Of a DNA stretch of 64,000 nt, positions 44,915-57,239 are shown piece by piece. Numbering within the stretch: the first letter of the stretch is position 1; the number at the start of each line of letters is the position of its first letter. The DNA lies in assembly GCA_013322215.1 (NCBI GenBank), contig JAAMEZ010000021.1, positions 496,001-560,000 of the forward strand. The letters are read 5' to 3'. The position numbers were made by a program, and so were the translations under genes. A model generated the notes under the pieces. That model saw only the letters and a program-made list of their open reading frames with translations. It did no database searches and had not been told where the DNA came from. Origin of the DNA: Martinezella rhizogenes. Lineage in GTDB: Bacteria; Pseudomonadota; Alphaproteobacteria; Rhizobiales; Rhizobiaceae.

Positions 44915-45439
44915 TCAATCAGTGCTGTCTCGCCTGGCCTGGGCCACTGCCGCTGCCTTCCTCAATCGGCCACGCTCCGCCGGCCGCACCAGCGAAGTCA
45001 CTTTTTTGTCCGGTATGTCGCGCATGCCCTGGTTTGCGTACCGGGTGTTATACGGAATGTTGTTCTTCTGAGCCTGCAGCTTCAGCTCCAGGGCATGCTG
45101 AGCGTTTTCGACCAGGGAATGATTCTTTGACATCGAGGCTCGCCGCTTAACCTCGGAGTTCAGTCGCTTCAGGCTCAGCGCTAGAACGGAAGCTTTGAGC
45201 CGCGAACCGGCGTCGGAGGTTTTGGGGGCAGCCCCTTTCGGATCCGCCTTTCCCCGCATTTCCCGCCGTTGCTGGTTCGCTTGCGATTTGGCACGGTCAC
45301 ACATGTCTCGAAGTCGCCGCACAAGCTTGCTCAATGCGTCGTCGGATAGTCCCTGCACCTGCGGATGGCGGGTCTGCCTGACGACTTCACGCTCGTCGTC
45401 ATTGAGTGCGCGCTCTTCCTCTTTGCGAGTAATGGCCAT
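44915..45439 (-). CDS. Hypothetical basic protein (174 aa)
   Basis: A lysine- and arginine-rich, mainly helical protein (MAITRKEEERALNDDEREVV...). The N-terminal half has SDDALSKLVRRLRDMCDRAKSQ and the C-terminal half the segment YNTRYANQGMRDIPDKKVTS. The composition suggests nucleic-acid or ribosome association. I do not recognise the family. It lies between a DUF2171 gene and formate dehydrogenase on the same strand. Confidence 0.65.
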   Translation of the reverse strand: MAITRKEEERALNDDEREVVRQTRHPQVQGLSDDALSKLVRRLRDMCDRAKSQANQQRREMRGKADPKGAAPKTSDAGSRLKASVLALSLKRLNSEVKRRASMSKNHSLVENAQHALELKLQAQKNNIPYNTRYANQGMRDIPDKKVTSLVRPAERGRLRKAAAVAQARRDSTD

Positions 45440-45475
45440 GGCGTATCTTTCTCTCTGGATAGCGCTTCATGAGGA

Positions 45476-45511
45476 TTGATCGCCTAGTGGCGGCCGCCAC
45501 TAGGCGATCAA
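45476..45511. terminator. 36-bp perfect palindrome (possible terminator or processing hairpin)
   Basis: The sequence from TTGATCGCCTAGTGGCGG to its exact complement forms an 18-bp stem with no unpaired loop and a NotI-like GCGGCCGC centre. It sits between the 174-aa protein gene (start 45439) and the DUF2171 gene (stop 45521). There is no strong T-run, so a rho-independent terminator is only one option; an attenuator, an mRNA-stability element or a protein site is also possible. Confidence 0.55.
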
Positions 45512-45520
45512 AAGCCTGGA

Positions 45521-45790
45521 TCACTCATTCTCCGGCACGGGGCGGCCGGACCGTTCTTCCTCGAGTGTCACCGCAATATCGGCATTTGCGGAAAGCCTGA
45601 CCTTGTCCCCTTCCACGCCTGCGACGAAGCCAAGCTCGATGTAATGGTGGTGCCGACCTTTGTGAAACGCATCACCGCTGTCCTTTTTTATGAGCTTGAT
45701 GCGATTACCCTCCAGTTCATCAACGGTCCCGACATGGACGCCATCAGCACCGATCACTTCCATTCCCTTTTTGATCTTATGACTTGTCAC
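45521..45790 (-). CDS. DUF2171 protein (89 aa, PRC-barrel-like)
   Basis: IKKGMEVIGADGVHVGTVDELEGNRIKL is the DUF2171 signature, resembling PRC-barrel folds that bind RNA or membrane surfaces. The frame could begin at 45841, but GTG 45790 (VTSHKIKKG) has AAAGGAGAAG 4 bp upstream, the best ribosome site. Members are common in stress islands of soil bacteria. It follows clpB by 89 bp. Confidence 0.8.
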   Translation of the reverse strand: MTSHKIKKGMEVIGADGVHVGTVDELEGNRIKLIKKDSGDAFHKGRHHHYIELGFVAGVEGDKVRLSANADIAVTLEEERSGRPVPENE

Positions 45791-45879
45791 TTTTCTTCTC
45801 CTTTGGTGGTGGACTGGAAACCCAGTCGATTGCACTCTCAACAGCGTAGCTGAATGACAATAGTAGCCCGGCGGAGGTC

Positions 45880-48480
<2,601 letters not shown>

Positions 48481-48537
48481 TTGGCCACCTTCTACAACGG
48501 CGATTGGACGACTGAGACAAGCTGGAAGATGTCAGCG

Positions 48538-49068
48538 TCAGTTGTGCGAGGAGACCTCGGCGAGCGCCGTGCTTCCGAAGCCGGGCGATGCCGCCAGCGC
48601 GTCACGCAGCGCCTGTTCCTTGGTGTGATCCAGCGATGTTCTAAGCACCGTTCCGCCGGTGCCCTTGAGTTCATCGAGAACCTTGTCGGCAGTCATCTTG
48701 CGGATCAGCAGGAACAGCGCAGCGTTCTCCGGCTTCAGATTTGTTGCAAGCTCCCTCATGAAGCCATCGTTGATGCCGTAATCGGTCAATGCGCCGCCAA
48801 GTGCGCCGGAAGCGGCACCGATCGATGCGCCAAGGAGCGGCATGAGAAAAATGGACCCGATCAACAGTCCCCAGAAACCGCCGGAAATGGCGCCAACTGC
48901 CGTCGTGTTCATCAATTGAATGAGCTTGACCCTGCCATTATCCTGTTTGACGGCGATCACGGCGTCGGAAAGCTCGATCAAATATTCCTTCTGAAGGTTC
49001 ACGAGCTTCTGCCTTATAGCTTCGGCTTTGTCTTCGGTCGGGTAAACGATAACGATCAGATCGGACAC
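48538..49068 (-). CDS. DUF1269-family membrane protein
   Basis: 176 residues. SDLIVIVYPTEDKAEAIRQKL and the glycine-rich membrane stretch GFWGLLIGSIFLMPLLGASIGAASGALGG mark DUF1269. Start GTG 49068 has GAGGGAGAG upstream. The longer frame from 49122 would begin inside the sigma54 promoter (49119-49133), which rules it out. It is the first gene of the transcript that probably continues into clpB. Confidence 0.83.
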   Translation of the reverse strand: MSDLIVIVYPTEDKAEAIRQKLVNLQKEYLIELSDAVIAVKQDNGRVKLIQLMNTTAVGAISGGFWGLLIGSIFLMPLLGASIGAASGALGGALTDYGINDGFMRELATNLKPENAALFLLIRKMTADKVLDELKGTGGTVLRTSLDHTKEQALRDALAASPGFGSTALAEVSSHN

Positions 49069-49118
49069 AATTCTCTCCCTCGTTCCAAACCATTCTTCTC
49101 CAGGCGCGAAACACTGGA

Positions 49119-49222
49119 GCAACCATTGTGCCAGATGGCAAAGTCGTTTAAGATCAATTACTTGACCTCTTGAAGCAACGCAGGCAAAGACAATGTGTCA
49201 GCTCGGGCAGGACAAATTGTCT
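49119..49222 (-). promoter_or_regulatory. Sigma54 promoter with tandem regulator sites (regulon site D)
   Basis: Minus-strand -24/-12 element TGGCACAATGGTTGC (49119-49133). Upstream palindromes are AGACAATGTGTCA (49188-49200) and GGACAAATTGTCT (49210-49222), starts 22 bp apart, the nearer one 55 bp from -24. It drives DUF1269 with a leader of about 40 nt, and probably clpB and following genes. Confidence 0.87.
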
Positions 49223-49234
49223 TTACGCCTAGGT

Positions 49235-49633
49235 CTATTGCCGAGACCGGTTGGGGCCATACAGGATTTCAAGTGCCGCAAGTGCTGTCAGGATATAGGT
49301 TCCGTTTGAATCCATATCCTCGTCGGTGGACAAATCGAGCTGCTTCCAGACGCCATCCAGGTAGCCGGACTGCCGTTCCGCGATCACCTTGTTGGCGATC
49401 TGGCTGATCGCGCCGAATTGCGCGAGATCGTAATTCAGTCCTCGATCATCGAGAAAAAGACCGTGCTGCTGCAGAAGATCGGCCATCGGCATGGATGTCC
49501 CGGTCAAATAGAAGAGCAGATCATTTGCGTTCAGCGGCTGATCCTGCGATTGCGGAATCAGCCCGGCCTCTTCGAGCTTTTGTGCCGAGGCCTGCATGTC
49601 TTTCGAAAGCTGTTCGGTCGATACGGCGGTCAT
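49235..49633 (-). CDS. Hypothetical protein (132 aa) of the sigma54 regulon
   Basis: 132 residues; no family recognised. The N-terminus MTAVSTEQLSKDMQASAQKL is helical, there is no signal peptide, and the C-terminal part TYILTALAALEILYG is hydrophobic. GGAGG lies 7 bp before the ATG. It has its own sigma54 promoter (regulon site E) and lies directly downstream of the sensor kinase on the same strand. Confidence 0.7.
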   Translation of the reverse strand: MTAVSTEQLSKDMQASAQKLEEAGLIPQSQDQPLNANDLLFYLTGTSMPMADLLQQHGLFLDDRGLNYDLAQFGAISQIANKVIAERQSGYLDGVWKQLDLSTDEDMDSNGTYILTALAALEILYGPNRSRQ

Positions 49634-49723
49634 TGCGGACCTCCAGGGTTCCGTTTGCGTTGAATGTCACCGCCCAATCGCTGTCCGTCACACAGCCTGA
49701 TTGGCGGGCCGCGAAACGACGCC

Positions 49724-49827
49724 GCAACAATCGTGCCAGTTGTTGTTTTCAAGCATTTCCAATGGTTCGCAGCGGGGAACGGCACCGGTTGCGGACAAAC
49801 TGTCATCGGATAAAGGACTATTTGTCT
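49724..49827 (-). promoter_or_regulatory. Sigma54 promoter with tandem regulator sites (regulon site E)
   Basis: Minus-strand TGGCACGATTGTTGC (49724-49738), with palindromes GGACAAACTGTCA (49793-49805) and GGACTATTTGTCT (49815-49827), 22 bp apart, the nearer one 55 bp from -24. The distal site overlaps the last codons of the sensor kinase gene. It drives the 132-aa protein. Confidence 0.87.
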
Positions 49828-51866
49828 CCGGCAGGATTGCCCCAGACTGCTTCCGGAAGCCAGACCGTGAAGGTCGTTCCTTCGCCGGGTTTGCTGGAGA
49901 CCGCAATCGTGCCGCCCTGGCGCGTCACAAGCATCTGGCAGATTGAAAGGCCCAAACCTGTGCCTTCGCGGCGCTTGGTCGTGAAAAATGCGTCAAAAAT
50001 TCTCTTGACGACATCCGGTTCCATGCCGCTGCCGGTGTCCGAGACTTCGATCGTTATCCCCAGTGTTCGATCCACCTCTGAATCGAATGTGCGAAGAACC
50101 AGCTTACCGCCTTGAGGCATGGCATGGAACGCATTGACAATCAGATTGATCAACACCTGCTGAAGTTCGGTGCGAGGCATTGCAATAAGTCGGGACGCAA
50201 TGTCCTCCCGCTCTATCGCGATGGTGGTTTTCTTCAGAAGATGCCGCACGAGCGGCAAGGTGTCGGTGATGACATCGGCAGGATTATACCGCTCCAGAAC
50301 CCCCGCATATTCCTGGGGCTTCGAAAACTTGAGGAGATTGGTGACCATCTCGCTGATGCGCATGAGTTGCTGGTCGATCAGCTTGAACTCGCCTCTGGCA
50401 TTGTCAGCCTCATCTCCGACAATGCTCTGAATGACTTCGAGATTGCCCTGGATCACGGCAATGGGATTGTTGATCTCGTGGGCGACACCAGCGGTAATTT
50501 CACCGATCGCTGCAAGTTTTTCCGACATGATCAACTGCTTGGTTGTCGTCTCGAGCTGCTCGTTCGCCATCTGCAGCGCGCGGGCCCGCTCCTCGACACG
50601 CTGATTGAGTTCCGTATTCCATAGCCGCAATTCCGCATCGCGCTCCTGAACCTGGTCGAGCAATCGGTCCAATTCCGATGCGACCTGGCCGATTTCGTCT
50701 CCCATTTTCGGAAGGCCGGTTCGCGCGGTAAGGTCGCCCGTTTCGACGGCACTGATCGTCCGGGTCATGCGCTCCAGCGGTCGGAAGATGTTGGTCGCCC
50801 AGACAAGAAACAGGGGTACGGTCGCGGCGACCGCCACGCCGAAAGCGATGACGATAGCGATCAGCGTTTCTCTTTTCGCATCGGTAAATGGCTTCTGCAG
50901 GAAACCGACATAGAGCATTCCCACGCGACGATTGTAAGTATCCAGCAACGGTTGATAGGCCGAGATATACCAGTCATTGACGACGAAGGCCTGCTCTCTC
51001 CAGGTCTTCCCATATTTGAGGACCGCTTCGCCCACCTCCGGCGAAACGCGGGTTCCGATTGCGCGTCTTCCCTCGAAAAGATCCACATTCGTGCTGATCC
51101 GGACATCCGACAGGAACACGGTTGCGGTCCCGCGGCTGTCGACGGGCAGGCTGGCTTCGTTGTAAATCAATCTGTTGATGGTATCGATAAACGAGGTGTT
51201 CTTGTTCAGAAGCACGCCGGCAACCAATGCGCCCGGTTTCCCATCCGCCCACGTCGCCACGGTGGCGGAATGAAGAACAAGACCTCGGCTTTCCTGTTGA
51301 GTGGCGGAAGTCGAATCCGAACCCGGTTGCACAAGCGCAATCCGCGCCTGCTCTGCAAGGTCCGGTGTCAGCGCGGAAAGTTCGTTCTGGTCAAATACAT
51401 CGAAACCGGCAGAGGACTTTCCGTCAAGAGCCGCCTTGACGACAGGCCAGTCCCAACGAGGTAGCGCGCTGGCAAGCGGACGGCTGCTCGCGACGACATT
51501 GCCTGCACCATCGATAAGATAAAGGAAATCCAGGCCGCGATCGCTGGCTGTCTCTTTCAGGAAGGCATCGAGATCACCGGTAGAGACATGTCCGCCGAGG
51601 GTGAGATCCCGAAAGCGTGCGGATTGGCTGACCGCAGCAAGACGCTCTTCGGTCACAGCCAGCATTCTATCGATGTAAAAATGGGCGATCGTCAGATCAT
51701 CGTTGACCTTGGATATCGCGAGCGCGTCAAATCGCTCGTTCCAGCGATAGATGGTAATGCCTAGCAATATGGGCAGGATGACAAGCATCGGCACGAGTGC
51801 GATTGCCAGAAGGCGATAACGGACCGATGCCTTGCGGTTTGAAATCTCGCTCGTTCCCTCACCCAT
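49818..51866 (-). CDS. Sensor histidine kinase with periplasmic dCache-like domain
   Basis: 682 residues. TM1 is at about 18-40, a large periplasmic sensor region at 45-330 (Cache-like, DFLYLIDGAGNVVASS), TM2 at 335-358 and a HAMP at about 360-412. A coiled coil leads to the HisKA box with His463 in GVAHEINNPIAV, and the HATPase has DTGSGMEPDV and GTGLGLSICQ. This is the NtrB/DctB-like kinase class. The gene overlaps the response regulator by 8 bp, so the two form a cognate pair. The signal is unknown; a small ligand or envelope stress is plausible. Confidence 0.92.
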   Translation of the reverse strand: MGEGTSEISNRKASVRYRLLAIALVPMLVILPILLGITIYRWNERFDALAISKVNDDLTIAHFYIDRMLAVTEERLAAVSQSARFRDLTLGGHVSTGDLDAFLKETASDRGLDFLYLIDGAGNVVASSRPLASALPRWDWPVVKAALDGKSSAGFDVFDQNELSALTPDLAEQARIALVQPGSDSTSATQQESRGLVLHSATVATWADGKPGALVAGVLLNKNTSFIDTINRLIYNEASLPVDSRGTATVFLSDVRISTNVDLFEGRRAIGTRVSPEVGEAVLKYGKTWREQAFVVNDWYISAYQPLLDTYNRRVGMLYVGFLQKPFTDAKRETLIAIVIAFGVAVAATVPLFLVWATNIFRPLERMTRTISAVETGDLTARTGLPKMGDEIGQVASELDRLLDQVQERDAELRLWNTELNQRVEERARALQMANEQLETTTKQLIMSEKLAAIGEITAGVAHEINNPIAVIQGNLEVIQSIVGDEADNARGEFKLIDQQLMRISEMVTNLLKFSKPQEYAGVLERYNPADVITDTLPLVRHLLKKTTIAIEREDIASRLIAMPRTELQQVLINLIVNAFHAMPQGGKLVLRTFDSEVDRTLGITIEVSDTGSGMEPDVVKRIFDAFFTTKRREGTGLGLSICQMLVTRQGGTIAVSSKPGEGTTFTVWLPEAVWGNPAGDK

Positions 51867-53250
51867 TCCAGCTTACACATTTCCGGTCGATCGTCTTGCG
51901 AGAAATCCCGAGCCGTCGAGCGGCCTCCTCACGATCTCCGCCAACCTCTCTCAGTACAGCCAGGATATGACGCTTTTCGATTTCCGCCAAGCTCTGCCCG
52001 CCGGTTCGTGCAGGGACCAGGGGGGAACTTTCCGCCTCCTCGGGAAAGCTCCCGAGGATGACCGCCCTCTCGATGAAATTTCGCAACTCTCTTATGTTGC
52101 CCGGCCAATCATACCGCAAAAGATAGGATCGGACGTGTTCATCGATCTCCACTGCCGGCATACCGACCTGCTGTGCAACTTCGCGCATGAACAGTGCCGC
52201 CAGTTCCAAAACGTCATTGCCGCGGTCTTTCAACGGCGGCAGTTGAATCTGGACGACGTTGATCCGGAAATAAAGGTCGGCACGGAAGGTCCCTGCTGCC
52301 ACGCGCTCTTCCAGATCCGCATTCGTTGCGAAGATAAACCTGGCGTCGAACGGAAGCTCACGCTCCGAGCCGATCGGTCGAACACGCCGATCTTCCAGCA
52401 CCCGCAGTAGCTTGCTCTGGAGCAAATAGGGCATCTCGGCGATTTCATCGAGGAAGATCGTGCCGCCTTGTGCATGCAGGAACAGGCCCTCGCGCGTGCG
52501 GTTGGCGCCCGTAAAGGCTCCCTTCAGGTGGCCGAACAATTCGCTCTCGATCATGTCGGCGGGAATGGCCCCACAATTGATCGGCACGAACAGCTTGTCG
52601 GCACGATCTGAAAGAGAGTGTATGGAGCGTGCGGCCACTTCCTTGCCGGTCCCAGACGGTCCAGTCAGCAGGACAGATGTCGAGATCGGAGCAACACGGG
52701 CAATCATCGCCCGTACTTTCTCGATGGCAGGCGATTGCCCAATAATATTGTTTCGAAGATAGATCTGATGGGCCGAAAAATTCAGTTGATGCCGCAAAAC
52801 GTCATTCTCGCGCTGCAACCGGCTGCGATCGAGGCAACGGGCAATCGAATTTAGCAGCTGGTTCGATCTGAAAGGCTTCAGAACGAAATCGACCACGCCG
52901 ACGCGAACCGCATTTATCGCCGTGTCGAGATCGGCATAGGCCGTCATGAGGATGACATCCGCGAAGAAACCGGCGGCGCGCTGTTCCGCCAACCAGTCGA
53001 GACCGTTCATATTCGGCATGATGTTGTCGAGGATCACAACATCGAAATGCTGCTGATCGAGCTTGCGGGACGCCTCGGCCGCATTCGCAGCCTCATCAAT
53101 AATCTTGCAGCGAGGACCAAGGGTCTTGAGCAGGAAATTTCTCATGCCTGGCTCGTCATCGACGACGAGAATCGAAGCTTGAGCGAGCCATGGTCCGAAT
53201 TCGGGATTTTTGACACGTTCCGATATATCGTTGGACTCTTCCTCAGACAT
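51859..53250 (-). CDS. NtrC-family sigma54-dependent response regulator
   Basis: 463 residues from ATG 53250 (AGGAG 8 bp upstream; a GTG at 53259 overlaps that site). In numbering from the GTG frame, the receiver phospho-acceptor is Asp78 (VILDNIMPN), Walker A GPSGTGKE is at 200-207 and the sigma54-contact loop GAFTGA at 247-252 is intact. A helix-turn-helix (EEAARRLGISRKTIDRK) ends the protein. It can therefore activate -24/-12 promoters, and ten tandem palindrome pairs in this window are candidate binding sites. Confidence 0.94.
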   Translation of the reverse strand: MSEEESNDISERVKNPEFGPWLAQASILVVDDEPGMRNFLLKTLGPRCKIIDEAANAAEASRKLDQQHFDVVILDNIMPNMNGLDWLAEQRAAGFFADVILMTAYADLDTAINAVRVGVVDFVLKPFRSNQLLNSIARCLDRSRLQRENDVLRHQLNFSAHQIYLRNNIIGQSPAIEKVRAMIARVAPISTSVLLTGPSGTGKEVAARSIHSLSDRADKLFVPINCGAIPADMIESELFGHLKGAFTGANRTREGLFLHAQGGTIFLDEIAEMPYLLQSKLLRVLEDRRVRPIGSERELPFDARFIFATNADLEERVAAGTFRADLYFRINVVQIQLPPLKDRGNDVLELAALFMREVAQQVGMPAVEIDEHVRSYLLRYDWPGNIRELRNFIERAVILGSFPEEAESSPLVPARTGGQSLAEIEKRHILAVLREVGGDREEAARRLGISRKTIDRKCVSWNG

Positions 53251-53305
53251 TACCGCCACTCCTGGATGCTATTGTATCGACGATTGCGCATTGCCGTGCT
53301 GCTAA

Positions 53306-53327
53306 AGCATCTCGCCTCGGAGATGCT
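53306..53327 (-). terminator. Hairpin after cbpM
   Basis: AGCATCTC and GAGATGCT pair around the loop gcctcg, 23 bp after the cbpM stop; the minus strand then reads TTTAGC. It probably ends or attenuates the cbpA-cbpM transcript before the response regulator. Confidence 0.45.
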
Positions 53328-53349
53328 GTCAACAGTTTCAGCTGGTGCC

Positions 53350-53631
53350 TTAAGGCAATTTATCCTTCAGATGAGATTGCAGCTGCTCGAAGGCACGCCG
53401 CATGCCATGTAGCTGGTCGAGCAGATGCAGGATGACGTCGACCCCGGCATCGTTCGCACCGACCTTTTCCGTCAGGTCGCGAATGAGATGCACTCGGGCG
53501 ATATCGGCATCCGAGAAACCCGGCCCGGACGGTGTGTCCTGCGGGACGACCCATTCCTGCTCGATCCATAATTCCAGTGTTTTCACCTTGAGACCCGACT
53601 GGGTGAGGAACTCCTTCTTTGTGACGATCAT
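53350..53631 (-). CDS. cbpM: CbpM-like chaperone modulator (MerR-like fold)
   Basis: 93 residues. [28 protein letters not shown] is the winged helix-turn-helix-like fold used by CbpM to bind the J-domain of CbpA, and [21 protein letters not shown] matches the rest of the family. It overlaps the cbpA-like gene by 4 bp. It should modulate the co-chaperone rather than bind DNA. Confidence 0.85.
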   Translation of the reverse strand: MIVTKKEFLTQSGLKVKTLELWIEQEWVVPQDTPSGPGFSDADIARVHLIRDLTEKVGANDAGVDVILHLLDQLHGMRRAFEQLQSHLKDKLP

Positions 53632-54530
53632 GACCTGTCCTCGCGTGGGTTGAAGTCTCTTCCGGTCGTCCAGTTCGACACGAAGGTCTCAAGCTCTGGA
53701 TCGGTGTGCTTGGGTAGGACAATCTTGAGCTTGACGAACTCGTCGCCATGTCCTCCTCCCCGCTGTGGAGCACCCTTACCGCGAAGGCGCAGCGTTGTAC
53801 CCGTGTTCGATCCTTTCGGTATCGACATGGACACGTCACCGGTGGGTGTCGGCACTCGTATCTTTCCACCAAGCACGGCCTCGTTGAGAGAAATCGGCAA
53901 TTCTATCGAGATGTTGTCACCGTCGCGCTCGAAGCGGGGATCGGCGAGAACCTCGACCTGAATAAGGGCGTCGCCAGGTCCGCCCTTGCCCGCACCCGGA
54001 GCCCCTTTGCCCTTGAGACGCAGAACCTTGCCATCGACGAGACCAGCCGGAATGGTGACGTCAAGGGTACCGCCGCCCGGCAGTGTCAGGCGCTTGCTGG
54101 CGCCGGTGATCGATTCAACGAACGATATGAGCAGCGTGTAGTGTAAATCTTCGCCGCGGCGGTTTGCCCGGCTGCGTTGACCACGCCTGAGCAGTTCCGC
54201 GAAGGCATCGTCGGAATCCATGAAGTCCGCAAATCCGGATGGATCCATATAGGGGTGACCGCCATCGGAATGTGCAAAATCCCGGTAGTAGTGATGTTGC
54301 GGCCGTTCCGCACCCGTCTCATCGATCTCGCCGGCATCGAAGCGCTTTCGCTTGTCCGCATCACCGACCAGGTCATAAGCGGCGGCAACTTCCTTGAACT
54401 TGTCTTCCGCAGATTTATCACCGGGGTTCAGGTCAGGATGCAGCTTTTTTGCAAGCTTGCGATATGCGGACTGAATATCCGATGCGGAGGCGGTCGGGCT
54501 GACCCCAAGAACCTCATAGGGATTTTTCAC
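53628..54530 (-). CDS. cbpA: CbpA-type DnaJ co-chaperone
   Basis: 300 residues. The N-terminal J-domain (residues 1-70) has the HPD motif at 31-33. A Gly/Asp-rich linker leads to two beta-barrel substrate-binding domains ([16 protein letters not shown]...[17 protein letters not shown]). The zinc-finger region of DnaJ is absent, which defines the CbpA class. It stimulates a partner DnaK, probably the one encoded at 54758-56656. No regulon site was found upstream. Confidence 0.93.
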   Translation of the reverse strand: MKNPYEVLGVSPTASASDIQSAYRKLAKKLHPDLNPGDKSAEDKFKEVAAAYDLVGDADKRKRFDAGEIDETGAERPQHHYYRDFAHSDGGHPYMDPSGFADFMDSDDAFAELLRRGQRSRANRRGEDLHYTLLISFVESITGASKRLTLPGGGTLDVTIPAGLVDGKVLRLKGKGAPGAGKGGPGDALIQVEVLADPRFERDGDNISIELPISLNEAVLGGKIRVPTPTGDVSMSIPKGSNTGTTLRLRGKGAPQRGGGHGDEFVKLKIVLPKHTDPELETFVSNWTTGRDFNPREDRS

Positions 54531-54725
54531 GTCTTACTCCGGATATGATTGAGTTGCCCAATTTTCGACTGAGAGTTCCGTCGGACATCTAGGCTTCCTT
54601 CCACGAAACAAGACAAGGAACAAAGAAGAGACGGCCACTCATCTCCCGCAGGAAAATCACTGCAAGTCCAGCCAGACGCAACACCCCGTGGCTGGATCTC
54701 GCCGCAATTATGCGAGGGATAATCA

Positions 54726-54752
54726 AGGGGTGGATTGCTAAACTCCACCCCT
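54726..54752 (-). terminator. Hairpin terminator after dnaK
   Basis: AGGGGTGGA (54726-54734) and TCCACCCCT (54744-54752) form a 9-bp stem with a 9-nt loop, six bases after the dnaK stop on the minus strand, followed by TTGATTAT. Confidence 0.6.
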
Positions 54753-54757
54753 CAATC

Positions 54758-56656
54758 TCAATTCGTTTTCTTCTGATCGTCGTCGAGTTCGGTGAATTCA
54801 GCATCGACGACATCATCATTCCCCGACGCCGGCGAAGCGGTTTCAGGCTGCTGAGGTTGCGAATAGACGGCTTCAGCCAGTTTCATGCTCGCCTGCTGAA
54901 GCGCATTGACCTTTGCTGTGATCGCGTCGCCATCATTGCCTTTCAACGCTTCGCGGAGGTTCGACACGGCGTCTTCAATTGCCCGCCGATCGGCATCCCC
55001 CAGCTTTGCGCCGTGCTCGGCCAAGGTTTTCTCCGTTTCGTGAATAAGAGCGTCACCAGCGTTTTTGGCTTCGATGGTCTCCCTGCGCTTCTTGTCCTCA
55101 GTGGCATGGGTCTCGGCATCCTTGACCATTCTTTCGATATCGGCCTCGGAAAGACCACCCGAAGCCTGGATCTGGATGCGCTGTTCCTTGCCGGTCCCCT
55201 TATCCTTGGCTGAGACGTTGACGATACCGTTGGCGTCGATGTCGAACGTGACCTCGATCTGCGGAGTGCCGCGCGGCGCCGGCGGGATTCCCATCAGATC
55301 GAACTGGCCGAGCAGCTTGTTGTCTGCCGCCAGTTCGCGCTCGCCCTGGAAGACGCGGATCGTGACTGCGTTCTGGTTGTCCTCAGCCGTCGAGAAGGTC
55401 TGGCTCTTGCGCGCAGGGACGGTCGTGTTTCGTTCAATAAGGCGCGTAAAGACGCCGCCCAGGGTCTCCAGTCCGAGCGAAAGAGGCGTCACGTCGAGAA
55501 GCAGGACATCCTTGACGTCGCCCTGCAATACACCCGCCTGGATCGCGGCGCCGACGGCGACCACCTCATCGGGATTCACGCCCTTATGAGGCTCCTTGCC
55601 GAAGATCTTTTCGACGACCTCCTGGATTTTCGGCATTCTGGTCATGCCGCCGACCAGCACGACCTCGCTCACTTCCTTCGCAGTCAGGCCAGCATCCTTC
55701 AAGGCGCTGAGACAGGGTTCGATTGTCCGCTGCACGAGATCTTCGACCAGGGATTCGAACTTGGCGCGCGTAATCTTGACCTGCAGATGCTTCGGGCCTG
55801 TTGCATCGGCGGTGATAAAAGGAAGGTTGATTTCGGTTTGAGTTGTCGTCGAAAGCTCGATCTTCGCCTTCTCCGCAGCCTCTTTCAAACGCTGCAGCGC
55901 GAGCTTGTCGGTCTTCAGGTCGATGCCCTGCTCTTTCTTGAACTCCGAGCAGAGGTATTCGACAAGACGCATATCGAAATCTTCGCCGCCAAGGAACGTG
56001 TCGCCATTCGTTGATTTCACCTCAAAGACGCCATCCCCGATATCGAGGATGGAAATGTCGAACGTGCCGCCGCCAAGGTCATAGACGGCGATCTTGGCCT
56101 GTTTTTTCTTTTCAAGCCCATATGCCAGCGCTGCCGCTGTCGGCTCGTTGATGATACGCAGCACCTCAAGCCCCGCGATCTTGCCCGCATCCTTGGTGGC
56201 CTGCCGTTGTGCGTCATTGAAGTAGGCCGGCACCGTGATAACCGCCTGCGTCACCTTCTCGCCAAGATTCGCTTCCGCGGTTTCCTTCATCTTCTGAAGG
56301 ATGAAAGCGGAGATCTGGGACGGTGAGTATGTCTTGCCTTCCGCCTCCACCCAGGCGTCACCATTAGCCGCCTTCACAATCTTATAGGGAACGAGACCCT
56401 TGTCTTTCTCGACGGTCGGATCATCGTAGCGGCGGCCGATGAGACGCTTCACGGCAAAGATCGTATTGGTGGGATTGGTGACGGCTTGTCTGCGTGCCGG
56501 CTGCCCAACCAGGCGTTCACCGTCGCTGGTAAACGCAACGATGGAGGGCGTTGTTCGCGCACCTTCGGAGTTCTCGATAATTCGCGTGTTCTTGCCGTCC
56601 ATCACGGCAACGCAGGAGTTGGTCGTACCCAGATCGATTCCGATAACTTTACTCAC
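54758..56656 (-). CDS. dnaK: Hsp70 chaperone DnaK (second copy likely)
   Basis: 632 residues from GTG 56656 ([19 protein letters not shown]), with GAGGAG upstream; the frame to 56704 lacks a ribosome site. The ATPase domain has [25 protein letters not shown] and [14 protein letters not shown]; the substrate domain has [14 protein letters not shown]. The C-terminus ends [15 protein letters not shown], a normal EEVD-free alphaproteobacterial tail. It has its own sigma54 promoter (regulon site F). Because grpE and cbpA are also here without dnaJ or rpoH, this looks like an accessory chaperone system. Confidence 0.95.
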   Translation of the reverse strand: MSKVIGIDLGTTNSCVAVMDGKNTRIIENSEGARTTPSIVAFTSDGERLVGQPARRQAVTNPTNTIFAVKRLIGRRYDDPTVEKDKGLVPYKIVKAANGDAWVEAEGKTYSPSQISAFILQKMKETAEANLGEKVTQAVITVPAYFNDAQRQATKDAGKIAGLEVLRIINEPTAAALAYGLEKKKQAKIAVYDLGGGTFDISILDIGDGVFEVKSTNGDTFLGGEDFDMRLVEYLCSEFKKEQGIDLKTDKLALQRLKEAAEKAKIELSTTTQTEINLPFITADATGPKHLQVKITRAKFESLVEDLVQRTIEPCLSALKDAGLTAKEVSEVVLVGGMTRMPKIQEVVEKIFGKEPHKGVNPDEVVAVGAAIQAGVLQGDVKDVLLLDVTPLSLGLETLGGVFTRLIERNTTVPARKSQTFSTAEDNQNAVTIRVFQGERELAADNKLLGQFDLMGIPPAPRGTPQIEVTFDIDANGIVNVSAKDKGTGKEQRIQIQASGGLSEADIERMVKDAETHATEDKKRRETIEAKNAGDALIHETEKTLAEHGAKLGDADRRAIEDAVSNLREALKGNDGDAITAKVNALQQASMKLAEAVYSQPQQPETASPASGNDDVVDAEFTELDDDQKKTN

Positions 56657-56838
56657 CGTATTACTCCTCTGTTTCCTTCGCGGATTGATGTTCGCGCCCC
56701 GCACAGCCGTCCGTCCGGGATCACCCCTTTGCCAGCTCGCACATGCCGTGATCCTTCAAGGAGCAACGGCGGTCATCCGGATTGGACCCCGCCGCCGTGA
56801 GGATATCGGGCGACGAGCTGGTATTGCCGAAGGGAAGA

Positions 56839-56942
56839 GCAACAGCCGTGCCAGTTTTTGATATTCATGAATATCAATCGCTTAGAGGCGATTTGTCGAA
56901 TTTCTCAGACAGGATGTCCCGCGCCGATCGGACAAAATGTCC
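56839..56942 (-). promoter_or_regulatory. Sigma54 promoter with tandem regulator sites upstream of dnaK (regulon site F)
   Basis: Minus-strand TGGCACGGCTGTTGC (56839-56853). Upstream palindromes are AGACAGGATGTCC (56907-56919) and GGACAAAATGTCC (56930-56942), starts 23 bp apart; the nearer site is 54 bp from -24. A possible weaker third site overlaps 56886-56898. The dnaK leader would be about 170 nt. Confidence 0.87.
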
Positions 56943-57135
56943 GGCGCCACGCCGGATTTTTCATGGAAGGCTCTGTCAAAGCTGACAGATATGCCGTTGC
57001 ATCGACTAGCCCTGCAGCAGCGTCTTGCAGTCGCGGCAAATATACCATGCATACATTGAATTGGAAAAGAGATCCGCTTCCGACCCGATACTCCAGACGA
57101 GCAGGAATGGATCTTGCAAACGTGCTCCCCGGAGT

Positions 57136-57239
57136 GGACATTTTGTCCAAAACCCCACCGACATAATGTCGGAAGTCAAATGCATCATAGCAATAGACGA
57201 TTGATTACGCTGATCTTTCAGAACTGGCACGACCGTTGC
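57136..57239 (+). promoter_or_regulatory. Sigma54 promoter with tandem regulator sites (regulon site G)
   Basis: GGACATTTTGTCC (57136-57148) and CGACATAATGTCG (57159-57171) start 23 bp apart. TGGCACGACCGTTGC (57225-57239) lies 54 bp after the nearer site. It drives the small protein at 57343, about 90 nt downstream, and probably the CDF gene. Confidence 0.87.
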
